In this document: piece after piece, positions 36,003 through 43,761 of the stretch
Layout of the letters: each line of letters starts with the position of its first letter
How positions within the stretch are numbered: position 1 is the stretch's first letter
Assembly (NCBI GenBank): GCA_011772205.1
Contig: WVZY01000071.1
Coordinates: forward strand, 1-64,000
Reading direction: 5' to 3'
DNA length: 64,000 nucleotides
From: Candidatus Latescibacterota bacterium
Lineage (GTDB): Bacteria; Krumholzibacteriota; Krumholzibacteriia; WVZY01
The notes under the pieces: generated by a model
What the model was told of the DNA's origin: nothing
The model's database searches: none
Seen by the model: the letters and a program-made list of their open reading frames with translations, nothing else
Made by a program: the position numbers and the translations under genes

Positions 36003-36635
36003 ATGAGCGAATCTCTAACGCTCGACATGCTGGACCGATGCGGTAACGCCGCATGCCTCGATTTCGTCAACACGGTTCACTCACGTGTTGAGCAAGACAC
36101 CCACGACTACCTGGGAACGTACAACGATCTCATTCGTTGGGGACGGGACGGTGGACTTGTCTCCGGCAGGGAATACCGGGATTTGGCCAAAGCGGCCAAG
36201 ACGGACCCGCGCTCAGCAAGCCGCGTGCTGAGACAGGCGCTGGAGTTGCGCGAGCTTCTCTACCGGATTTTCTCATCGGTTGCGCGGGAAGCCAAGCCAA
36301 CGTCCGGAGACGTCACCGCCTTCAATCGCCGGCTCTCCGTGCTCGGCCGCCGTCGCCTGCAGCGTACCACCACCGGAATCGAATGGACGTGGGAGGAGAA
36401 CAGCCAGGCGCTCGACCGTCCGTTGTGGCCGGTCGTGTTGTCCGCAGCCGAGCTTTTATCATCACCGCAACTCCCACGCGTCAAAGAATGTCCCGCACCC
36501 GACGGGTGCGGGTGGCTGTTCCTCGACACCAGCAAGAACGGAATGCGGCGCTGGTGCAACATGCGCACGTGTGGCAACATCGCCAAGGCCAGACGCTACT
36601 ACCGGCGCCACACCAAGAGCGACCGCAAGCGATAG
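36003..36635 (+). CDS. CGNR zinc-finger/ABATE-domain regulator
   Basis: A 210-residue protein with an N-terminal ABATE-type domain (L-D-F-V-N-T-V at about 19-25) and a C-terminal zinc-ribbon DNA-binding domain: C-P-A-P-D-G-C-G-W-L-F-L-D-T-S, then R-R-W-C-N-M-R-T-C-G-N and A-R-R-Y-Y-R-R-H. The naming C-G-N-R motif reads C-G-N-I here. Such proteins are presumed stress-responsive transcription factors. It is divergent from the monooxygenase-like/EamA operon across a palindromic promoter, so it very likely represses both itself and that operon. A bidirectional terminator follows. Confidence 0.88.
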   Translation: MSESLTLDMLDRCGNAACLDFVNTVHSRVEQDTHDYLGTYNDLIRWGRDGGLVSGREYRDLAKAAKTDPRSASRVLRQALELRELLYRIFSSVAREAKPTSGDVTAFNRRLSVLGRRRLQRTTTGIEWTWEENSQALDRPLWPVVLSAAELLSSPQLPRVKECPAPDGCGWLFLDTSKNGMRRWCNMRTCGNIAKARRYYRRHTKSDRKR

Positions 36636-36727
36636 AGTAGCTTTCTCAGCTGCCGCTTCCCAGGTGAGGACGACATGTCATCGCAAGTCCAATGCCCCCT
36701 ATCGAGGAAATCCAAGATCCAAGCAAA

Positions 36728-36770
36728 ACAAAATGCCCCGGTCCCGGATTTCCAGGACGGGGCATTTTTT
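36728..36770. terminator. Bidirectional intrinsic terminator
   Basis: AAAATGCCCCG-G-TCC (about 36730-36744) pairs with GGACGGGGCATTTTT (36755-36769), with a one-base bulge. It is flanked by A and T runs, so it works on both strands between the convergent CGNR and TPR genes. Confidence 0.9.
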
Positions 36771-36807
36771 CTGTCTGCTCCCGCATCGACCGAGGTAACA
36801 ACCCGGA

Positions 36808-37884
36808 TTACTGTTCCTGGCTGTTTTCGGTTGAGTCGGCATCACTGACGCCGGCATCGCTGACCACAACGCTGTCCGCTCCCGGCTCGACAAATGTGGA
36901 CGCCTCGTTATCAAGCTTCGTGATGCTCCAGCTCTTGATCTCTTCGATGAAGTTCTGCGCAATAACCTCGAGCTCCACCGGCTCGAGTCCGGGATCTTCG
37001 ACCACTGCCTCGACACGGGCCAGATTGGCAACGGCGTTTTCATACGACTCATTGATAGCGATTGCCGCCAGGTACGCCTCCTCGGCGGCCCGAAAATGTC
37101 CAGTATGCTCGAGTACCATGCCCAGGTTGTTCCGAAAGACCGCAATGTCATCTCTCAGCTCGACGGCACGCGCCAGGGGCGGTAGTGCCTGATCGAAGCG
37201 CCCTTCCTCGATCAATACGAGAGCCATGTTGTTCATCGACCACGCATCCTCGTTATCGATCTGTATCGCTTGCCGATAAGCATCGATCGCCTCTTCAGCT
37301 TTTCCCAGCTGGTAATATGCCCGGCCTCTGAGACGGTATGCGACGTTCGATTCCGGATCGAGCGCCATGGCTTCGTTGATCTTGCCCATTGCTTCTTTTG
37401 GCCGGCTCATTTCCAGGAGCACGCGGCTCAAGTTTAGCAAGCTCTTCACATGAAGCGGATCGAGCTCCAGCGCCTGCTCGAAAGCATCTTCTGCAAACTC
37501 ATGCTCGCCTTGTTTCCATGCCGAAAGACCCAGCATGTAGTAACCCCATGGATTCTCGCTCTTGCGATCGGTGTACAATGTGAACAGCTCCATCGCATCG
37601 TCATAGCGCTTCTCATGGAAAGCGGCTTCCGCTTCTTCGAAAGTAACCTCCTTCGGCGGCTCCAGTTTCGAGACTACGGCTGCTTCTGTTTCGCCAGCGA
37701 TGCGCGTCGTATCGACTTCCGGAGCAGCTGGCACCGTCGACACCGGCCTGCTCTCCTTTGCGGTCCGGACAGCGACGTCCTCCTTATCACCGCTGCAGCC
37801 GACCACGGCCATGAAAGCTGCCAGCGCCGCGACACAAGCAATACCAACAATCACGACGCCTCGGATTTTGAATGTGGACAACAT
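36808..37884 (-). CDS. TPR-repeat lipoprotein under sigma-54 control
   Basis: A 358-residue lipoprotein: the lipobox is V-V-G-C with Cys30 lipidated. After a Pro/Thr-rich spacer come about six TPR units (residues 80-290; for example W-G-Y-Y-M-L-G-L-S-A-W-K-Q-G, A-F-E-Q-A-L-E-L-D-P, N-N-M-A-L-V-L-I-E-E-G). The tail is acidic. TPR lipoproteins act as periplasmic scaffolds. AAGGAGG precedes the ATG. A GG-N10-GC promoter lies about 70 bases upstream, and two identical-arm palindromes lie further upstream. It is the gene after the NtrC-type regulator, so it is a likely direct target. Confidence 0.87.
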   Translation of the reverse strand: MLSTFKIRGVVIVGIACVAALAAFMAVVGCSGDKEDVAVRTAKESRPVSTVPAAPEVDTTRIAGETEAAVVSKLEPPKEVTFEEAEAAFHEKRYDDAMELFTLYTDRKSENPWGYYMLGLSAWKQGEHEFAEDAFEQALELDPLHVKSLLNLSRVLLEMSRPKEAMGKINEAMALDPESNVAYRLRGRAYYQLGKAEEAIDAYRQAIQIDNEDAWSMNNMALVLIEEGRFDQALPPLARAVELRDDIAVFRNNLGMVLEHTGHFRAAEEAYLAAIAINESYENAVANLARVEAVVEDPGLEPVELEVIAQNFIEEIKSWSITKLDNEASTFVEPGADSVVVSDAGVSDADSTENSQEQ

Positions 37885-37953
37885 GGTGAGCCTCCTTTCT
37901 GGTTCGAGCCCTTATGGGCTGCGCTCACTGACCTGCCTTCGAAGCACCTATAA

Positions 37954-37970
37954 GGCAAGGTGAGGACCAA
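37954..37970 (-). promoter_or_regulatory. Sigma-54 (-24/-12) promoter of the TPR lipoprotein
   Basis: On the minus strand TTGGTCC-TCACC-TTGCC matches TGGCAC-N5-TTGCW at the invariant GG (37968-37967) and GC (37956-37955), which are exactly ten bases apart. The predicted start of transcription is near 37943, about 60 bases before the ATG. Confidence 0.75.
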
Positions 37971-38066
37971 ACGGCAGATAGGACGACGGCCATGCTGTAA
38001 CTATTTGTTTCATAATGAATTGGAAATTCGGCAGATCATTGAAGGGTTGCTTCTCAGAAGTGATTT

Positions 38067-38116
38067 GTGTCCAGATGGACACGTGTTTGATCGCCAAATT
38101 GTGTCCGGGCGGACAC
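38067..38116 (-). promoter_or_regulatory. Two palindromic upstream activator sites
   Basis: GTGTCC-AGAT-GGACAC (38067-38082) and GTGTCC-GGGC-GGACAC (38101-38116) have identical perfect 6-base arms, and their centres are 34 bases apart, about three helical turns. They lie about 125-175 bases upstream of the predicted sigma-54 start point, the usual place for enhancer-binding proteins, and just after the stop of the regulator gene. Confidence 0.8.
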
Positions 38117-38122
38117 GTACGA

Positions 38123-39478
38123 TTAGGGGCGTTTGATCTTGTGGCGTCGCATAATCTTGAGCAAGCTGGCATGGTCGGCGAGCCCGAGATCTTTCGCCGT
38201 GCGGGTAATGTGCCAATCGTTACGCTCGAGAGCCGCAATGATGATCTGCCGTTCAGCCTCCACCTTCAGCTCTTGCAATGTCTTGAGCTGCGGACTGCTT
38301 TTGGGCGCGACACCTCCTCGCACCTCGATGGGCACTTGATCGAACCGGATCATGTCGGCGTCGGCAGCGATAATCATGCGCTCGATGACGTTCCTTAGCT
38401 CGCGAACGTTGTTGTGCTTCCACTCATAAGCCATCAAACAGTCAAGCACTTCGGGATGGATCCGCTTTCTGCGGACGCCGAACCGGGCACAAGTACCGGC
38501 TAGGAAGTGCTCGGTGAGTTCCTGAATGTCCGATTGGCGATCTCGCAGCGGCGGTACGCGGACGATATGCACGTTCAATCGGTAATAGAGATCCTGCCGG
38601 AATCGCCCAGCACCTACATCGGATTCCAGGTCGCGGTTGGTCGCAGCAACCACTCTGGCGTCTACTTTAATGCTGCGCTCACCACCCAACCGAGTCACCT
38701 GCCGTTCCTCGATTACCCGAAGCAGCTTGGCCTGTGCCGACAGGGGCAAGTCGCCAATTTCATCGAGAAACAACGTTCCCCCGGTGGCCAACTCGAAGGC
38801 TCCTTTGTGCGTACGATTCGCCCCGGTGAAAGCCCCCCTTTCGTGGCCGAACAACTCGCTTTCGATCAAGTTCTCTGGAAGCGCAGCACAGTTGATCGCT
38901 ACGAAGGGCCTCTTCGGATCGGATCCCAGACGATGGAGCTCCCGGGCGACGAGCTCCTTCCCCGTACCGCTTTCGCCAACTATCAGCACGGGGCTGGGGA
39001 TGTGCGCCACACGGGCGACCTGTTCTCTCAACCGCTGCATCGGCTGGCTCGAGCCGATGAGGGGCGTCTCCGTTCCCAGATCCCTCTTGAGTGTCTCAAT
39101 CTCGGCCTCCAGCCTCACCCGCTCGAGGGCGTTCTCTACCTCCCGAGCCACCCGCTCCATCGATTCCGCCTTGTCGATGAAACTGGTTGCGCCGAGCTTG
39201 ATCGCCTTGACGCATCGATCGTAGTCGCCCGTTCCCGTATAGACGATGACGGGGATTTGTATGCTTTGATTTTTCAGTGTACGGAGTACTTCAAAACCAT
39301 CGACACCGGGCATCTCGAGATCCAGAATCATGCAGTCCACTGCCTCGCTCGCGATGATGTCGAGCGCCTCTTTTCCTCCTGTCGCGACCAGCGTCTCGTA
39401 ACCCCCGACTCTCTTCAAGTCGTAGGCGTACTGTTCCGCCAGGGCTTGAACATCATCGACAACTAATACCAGCGTCAT
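38123..39478 (-). CDS. NtrC-family sigma-54-dependent response regulator
   Basis: A 451-residue three-domain activator. The receiver domain (1-120) has Asp8-Asp9 and the phosphoacceptor Asp53 in M-I-L-D-L-E-M-P. The AAA+ ATPase has Walker A G-E-S-G-T-G-K-E, the sigma-54-contacting G-A-F-T-G-A, and Walker B L-F-L-D-E-I-G-D. The C-terminal Fis-type helix-turn-helix ends in I-M-R-R-H-K-I. The start at 39478 follows GGGAG with good spacing. The kinase gene lies 41 bases upstream. Palindromes just downstream of its stop fit as its binding sites. Confidence 0.95.
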   Translation of the reverse strand: MTLVLVVDDVQALAEQYAYDLKRVGGYETLVATGGKEALDIIASEAVDCMILDLEMPGVDGFEVLRTLKNQSIQIPVIVYTGTGDYDRCVKAIKLGATSFIDKAESMERVAREVENALERVRLEAEIETLKRDLGTETPLIGSSQPMQRLREQVARVAHIPSPVLIVGESGTGKELVARELHRLGSDPKRPFVAINCAALPENLIESELFGHERGAFTGANRTHKGAFELATGGTLFLDEIGDLPLSAQAKLLRVIEERQVTRLGGERSIKVDARVVAATNRDLESDVGAGRFRQDLYYRLNVHIVRVPPLRDRQSDIQELTEHFLAGTCARFGVRRKRIHPEVLDCLMAYEWKHNNVRELRNVIERMIIAADADMIRFDQVPIEVRGGVAPKSSPQLKTLQELKVEAERQIIIAALERNDWHITRTAKDLGLADHASLLKIMRRHKIKRP

Positions 39479-39519
39479 TTGCATAACTCCCAAAACGTGA
39501 TTGCCGGCCTCTCCAAACT

Positions 39520-41259
39520 CTACGCCGTGCCTGCTCCCGGCAGATCAATGATGAAGCGACTCCCTTTCCCTTCCTCGCTCTCTACATGGATGGAGCCATC
39601 GAGATCCATGACGAGTCTCCGGACTATCGATAGGCCCAAACCCGAACCATTGTCCTTTGTCGTATAGAAATCGTCGAAGACTTTCGCTTGCTGATCAGCG
39701 CTCATGCCAATTCCCGTATCGGCTACCGTAATCCGTACCCGCGGTCGATCGGCCTCCCCCGCAACGAGCTCCGTTGAAATGGCGACATTCCCCGGCCGCG
39801 ACTCGAGACTATCGATGGCGTTGTTCACAAGGTTCTCGAGCACTCGCCGTAATGAGACGGGATCGCCGAGAACGACAGCCTTGTTGCTGAGGTTCATCAG
39901 AAGGTCCACTTGGCTCGAACCCCGGAGATCCGTCGCAACTCGCTGGACAACATCGTTCACGTCGCATGGCCGGTTTTCGCTTCGTGGATACAGGCGCGCA
40001 TAGTTGGATGCAAGATCCTCCAGATAGGAGATGCTGGAATCAAGCGTGCTCTGTCTTTCTTCGAAGACATCCGGCAGCTGTTTCGGATTGCTCCGCGCCA
40101 ATTCTATTAGATGGCGAAACACATTGCGGATTGGTGTGAGTCCATTCTTGATATCGTGGTTCACTTGCCTCGCAAGCTCTCCCAGTGTCGCACGACGCTC
40201 AGCGTCCTTGATCCGGACTGCGCTCGCGCGCAGTCTCTCCGTCATGGCGCCAAGCAGCCGCGAGAGGGAGCCGATTTCATCTTTGCGGCGAGTTTCAAAA
40301 TCGATGTCCAAGCGATCGAGATCGATGCGTGATGTCTTGTCGGCAAGCTCTACGAGCGGCCGGCTGATCCGTGAGGCAAGCCAGCCCACTAACATAACAG
40401 CGAGAATACCGGCAGCAGCCACTGCTACCAGAAACCATCGATCGATGCTGCCGCGCAGAGCCTCCAACTCGGTAAGCCGGTGAGTCACTCGGAACTGTGC
40501 GAGTGCTAACTCTCCACGTTTCGAATCAATGAAAGGAACACTCAGCTCTCGCGCAATCGCGCTCGCCGGAGCAGCATCACGCAACGTTTCCACTCCCGGC
40601 TGTACATCATCTCCTGATTCAGATCGGTCCATACCGGAAGTCAGCATGCCTCCCGGATAGACTAGCGCCACCGTGAGCTCGGCCTCACGTGCCAGCCGAG
40701 CAAGAAAACGGCGTTCCACCCTCAATCCAGCGACGATCGTGAACCGTTTGTTCCCCATCTGAAAGGAGTCGGCACGAGCCAGAGCGAGAAAAGGTGCGTC
40801 CGGAGCCCGCGCTTGCACCAGCGCTATGCCCTCGGGCGTGGAAGCCAGCAGTGTCGGCAGCTCCGGCTCCATCCGATCGTACTCGTTGCGGAAATGTCCG
40901 GAACTGATGATGCGGCCGGCTTCATCCTGGATCTGGAGCATAGACAGTCCGGTGAGCTGCATTGCATTCCCCGCGTAGTCGAGAAGGTAACGCCGCTCCT
41001 CCTGGGCGCGATCCACTGCAGCCCGGCGAAATCGATTATCGTCGACTACGGCCTTCCGAATGACAGCAAGTGACGTGCTAATTGCTTCACTCTCCTGCGC
41101 CAGATCCTCCTCGATAACTGCAACCAGCGATTCGACCCGGCGCTCGTACTGAGCCGTGAGTCGATCCGTCATTTCATCGCGAACGAACAGTGCAAGCGCG
41201 ATCAGGGGGAGAAGCACGGCCAGGAGAAATGTAACGAGCAGCCGGGTGCGGAACGTCAC
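39520..41259 (-). CDS. Membrane sensor histidine kinase with HAMP
   Basis: A 579-residue kinase. Membrane helices at about 7-25 and 272-293 flank a periplasmic sensor of about 245 residues. A HAMP domain (about 294-345) follows, then an H-box R-Q-V-N-H-D-I-K-N-G-L-T-P, an N-box N-L-V-N-N-A-I-D, and G boxes D-T-G-I-G-M and G-S-G-L-G-L-S. The H-x-x-K-N pattern is that of NtrB/DctB-like kinases that drive sigma-54 regulators. The GTG start at 41259 lies six bases after the binding-protein stop and uses a ribosome site within that gene's end. The periplasmic sensor may be read out through the adjacent binding protein. Confidence 0.93.
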   Translation of the reverse strand: MTFRTRLLVTFLLAVLLPLIALALFVRDEMTDRLTAQYERRVESLVAVIEEDLAQESEAISTSLAVIRKAVVDDNRFRRAAVDRAQEERRYLLDYAGNAMQLTGLSMLQIQDEAGRIISSGHFRNEYDRMEPELPTLLASTPEGIALVQARAPDAPFLALARADSFQMGNKRFTIVAGLRVERRFLARLAREAELTVALVYPGGMLTSGMDRSESGDDVQPGVETLRDAAPASAIARELSVPFIDSKRGELALAQFRVTHRLTELEALRGSIDRWFLVAVAAAGILAVMLVGWLASRISRPLVELADKTSRIDLDRLDIDFETRRKDEIGSLSRLLGAMTERLRASAVRIKDAERRATLGELARQVNHDIKNGLTPIRNVFRHLIELARSNPKQLPDVFEERQSTLDSSISYLEDLASNYARLYPRSENRPCDVNDVVQRVATDLRGSSQVDLLMNLSNKAVVLGDPVSLRRVLENLVNNAIDSLESRPGNVAISTELVAGEADRPRVRITVADTGIGMSADQQAKVFDDFYTTKDNGSGLGLSIVRRLVMDLDGSIHVESEEGKGSRFIIDLPGAGTA

Positions 41260-41265
41260 GATGAA

Positions 41266-42780
41266 TTACCTCCCCTGCGGCATCACGTTCACTAAGAGGA
41301 TGTTGCCGTACCAATCGGCTATCAATCCAATCTTCCCGCTAGCTGCGATCACGTGCAGGCGCGTGTCCACGAGCGGAATCAGAGCCTTGGAAAAATCGTC
41401 TCCTAGGTTCGCAAGCCACTGTGCGCTGCTTATCAACTTGCGCGCTTCAGCACATGGATCGGGCGGCCGCCGTGGAATCGATATAATGTAGGCGAAGTCG
41501 CTACCGTTTAAAAGGCTCGAGAGCAGTTCGCCCTCTGTAACTCCCTCAGCGATCACTCCGGGAGCGTCACTGCCCAGACCCGGGACTGCAAAGGCGATTG
41601 CCCTCGCCTCGGGAGAAACGGTGGGATCCGTCGCCGCAAGAGCGACGATCCGTTCGGCGAGGTCCCGGGCGATGGGATCATTCGAATCATAAAGGATGCG
41701 GCGCAAATCTGATAACGAATATGGACCTTCCGGCACGGGTGGAAAATCCGAGACAGCAGCGGACAGTTCATAGCACTCATTATGGAGATCATCCCACCAA
41801 GACGGGGGCCGATAACCTCGGGCATCGCCTCTCACTGCATCCCGCGCTAGTCTTTCCGAAAGATCCGGAGAGATCGTTCCAAGCTTGCCCCCCCACCGGA
41901 GTTTCTCGACGCGGGATGTCGAGAGGAGCACATATGCCCTGTCCCACGGCAGCGGAACGGTCGTGAACTGTGGCCGGCTTGTTGCGTACTCGATCACGGC
42001 TGGATCGGTCGTGATCATCACATCGATCCCACCTTCGAGCAGATCTCGTGCGTCGTACATGGACGTTTCGAGGAACCGGACAACGGGTCTCTCCGCACCG
42101 TAAGCTGGGTGAACCGTAATCGTGCGCTTGGCGATCCCAGCGAATCTTCTCTCCGATGTTACAATCCGATAAGGCCCGGAACCTAGAGGCCAGCGCGAGG
42201 CCCAGGAGGGCTTCGCCACCGCAAACGCAGACGCGGAAAGCGCACGCGGAACCTTTCGATGCATGTGTTTGAAGTAAACGTTCAAAACCCGATCACCGCC
42301 GACGGCGAGCGAATCGATACCGGCAGCGCTGTATGAATCGATACCGGCGTTGAGTGTCATTGATTCGTCTGCAGCGCGCTCCCAGCTTCTCGCCACGTCG
42401 TGTGCAGTCACGGGAGTCCCGTCCCAAAAGCGTGCGTCCTCACGCAACTCAAACGTCCAGCAACGGCCTCTTTCTTCGCGTCTCCATGATTCAGCGAGGC
42501 CCGGTTGCACCTTATCCAGGCAATTGACGATGATCAAGGTCTCGTAAAGATGATGGAAAAGCAGCTGCTCACTGGCATTGCGCGCACGCGGGGCGTGTTC
42601 GGGCTCAACGGCATCCAACAGCGCTACGGTTATTGAGTCCGCTGCTTCTGCCGGTCCGAGTAAAATTTCACATCCCGGTGGGAGCATCCACAGCGGCTTT
42701 GTCACTGGCGGCTTCCCGCAGGCGGCCAAGACAGCGAGCGTCACCGCACCAATCGTTCTCAATAAAACTGATACACGCAT
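41266..42780 (-). CDS. Oligopeptide-type solute-binding lipoprotein (SBP_bac_5) without permease
   Basis: A 504-residue lipoprotein (L-A-A-C-G-K, Cys21) with the family 5 periplasmic binding-protein layout: a long beta-rich domain with L-A-E-S-W-R and W-T-F-E-L-R-E-D-A-R-F-W-D-G-T-P-V-T-A-H-D-V, the classic DppA/OppA signature. Usually such genes sit with four ABC transporter genes. Here none is present, and the gene is the first of an operon with a histidine kinase and an NtrC-type regulator. The inference is that it is a sensor subunit that presents a peptide or other ligand to the kinase. No strong ribosome site precedes its ATG. Confidence 0.88.
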   Translation of the reverse strand: MRVSVLLRTIGAVTLAVLAACGKPPVTKPLWMLPPGCEILLGPAEAADSITVALLDAVEPEHAPRARNASEQLLFHHLYETLIIVNCLDKVQPGLAESWRREERGRCWTFELREDARFWDGTPVTAHDVARSWERAADESMTLNAGIDSYSAAGIDSLAVGGDRVLNVYFKHMHRKVPRALSASAFAVAKPSWASRWPLGSGPYRIVTSERRFAGIAKRTITVHPAYGAERPVVRFLETSMYDARDLLEGGIDVMITTDPAVIEYATSRPQFTTVPLPWDRAYVLLSTSRVEKLRWGGKLGTISPDLSERLARDAVRGDARGYRPPSWWDDLHNECYELSAAVSDFPPVPEGPYSLSDLRRILYDSNDPIARDLAERIVALAATDPTVSPEARAIAFAVPGLGSDAPGVIAEGVTEGELLSSLLNGSDFAYIISIPRRPPDPCAEARKLISSAQWLANLGDDFSKALIPLVDTRLHVIAASGKIGLIADWYGNILLVNVMPQGR

Positions 42781-43011
42781 AATGGGTTAGGAGCTCTAGG
42801 ATTCCCTGTTTCCTGTAAGAGATGATAATAGGATGAGAAGACCTGTCAATGGTATTACGAATTGGCCCTGATCCCTCAAGAATAACAGTAGGATGTTGTG
42901 CTCGAACTCAACCATGTGCAAAAACGGGATGAGACTCGACAAAATTATGTATTTGGCATTTTCTGACTTCTCGCTCTATCATCGATTCTCATAGAAAGGA
43001 GGGGCCGTGAA

Positions 43012-43761
43012 ATGAGCGAACAAGAGGCGAGTTTTCCGAAATTAACGATCCGCGAGCTTTTCCATCCACCGCTACAAGACCGCCGAAGCTTCATCAAGAT
43101 GATGGTCATTGGTGGTTTGACCATTACGGTCGGAGGTGTGGTCATACCACGCCTGCGATTCGGGGTTGCACATGCCGAGAGCCCGCAGTTCAGTATGATC
43201 CTGGTGGATTTCAATAAATGTACGGGTTGTCGAACATGTGAAACCGTATGCGGGCAATATAATCACAAAGCGGTCGTGAACGGTGAGCAATTGTTGGGCC
43301 TGGGAAATCCATATTTATCTAACATCCGCGTATATTCCTTCAACCCGGATGTGGATGTCCCCATTGTCTGTGTGATGTGCCGGGACAACCCTTGTATCGA
43401 AGCCTGCCCTGTTGAAGAGGACGAGGACGGACGGAGGGCGTTGTACAGGGATCCAAAAACTCTAGCCATAAAAAACGATCCCGAGAGATGTATCACCTGC
43501 GGTGCTTGCGCCGAAGCCTGCCGGACCCAGCGTGTGGAAGCGATTGTCCCGAATCCAAAGACAAATCGTCCGGAGAGGATGTGCACATTATGCGATGGCG
43601 ATCCTCAGTGCGTTAAGTACTGTCCCTATGGTGCCCTCGATCATATTGTTGGAGGATATATCGGAGGGAGCCATTACGGATTGCCTGCAGAAAAGATTGC
43701 AAAGGAGCTGATCGAACGATGGTATGGCGTTAAGCTGGGGAAAGGGGGTGCGAGAGGATGA
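43012..43761 (+). CDS. Tat-exported-type four-cluster ferredoxin subunit
   Basis: A 249-residue iron-sulfur protein. A twin-arginine signal D-R-R-S-F-I-K (about 24-30) precedes a hydrophobic segment ending A-H-A. Four [4Fe-4S] binding sets follow: C-T-G-C-R-T-C-E-T-V-C, C-V-M-C-R-D-N-P-C-I-E-A-C, C-I-T-C-G-A-C-A-E-A-C and C-T-L-C-D-G-D-P-Q-C-V-K-Y-C, the DmsB/HycB pattern. It carries electrons to or from the aldehyde oxidoreductase whose start overlaps its stop by four bases. A strong AAAGGAGG precedes the ATG. Confidence 0.93.
   Translation: MSEQEASFPKLTIRELFHPPLQDRRSFIKMMVIGGLTITVGGVVIPRLRFGVAHAESPQFSMILVDFNKCTGCRTCETVCGQYNHKAVVNGEQLLGLGNPYLSNIRVYSFNPDVDVPIVCVMCRDNPCIEACPVEEDEDGRRALYRDPKTLAIKNDPERCITCGACAEACRTQRVEAIVPNPKTNRPERMCTLCDGDPQCVKYCPYGALDHIVGGYIGGSHYGLPAEKIAKELIERWYGVKLGKGGARG

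Noticed and set aside
38507-39466. Long plus-strand open frame opposite the NtrC-type regulator
   Set aside because: The minus strand carries all expected receiver, AAA+ and HTH motifs; this is its antisense shadow.
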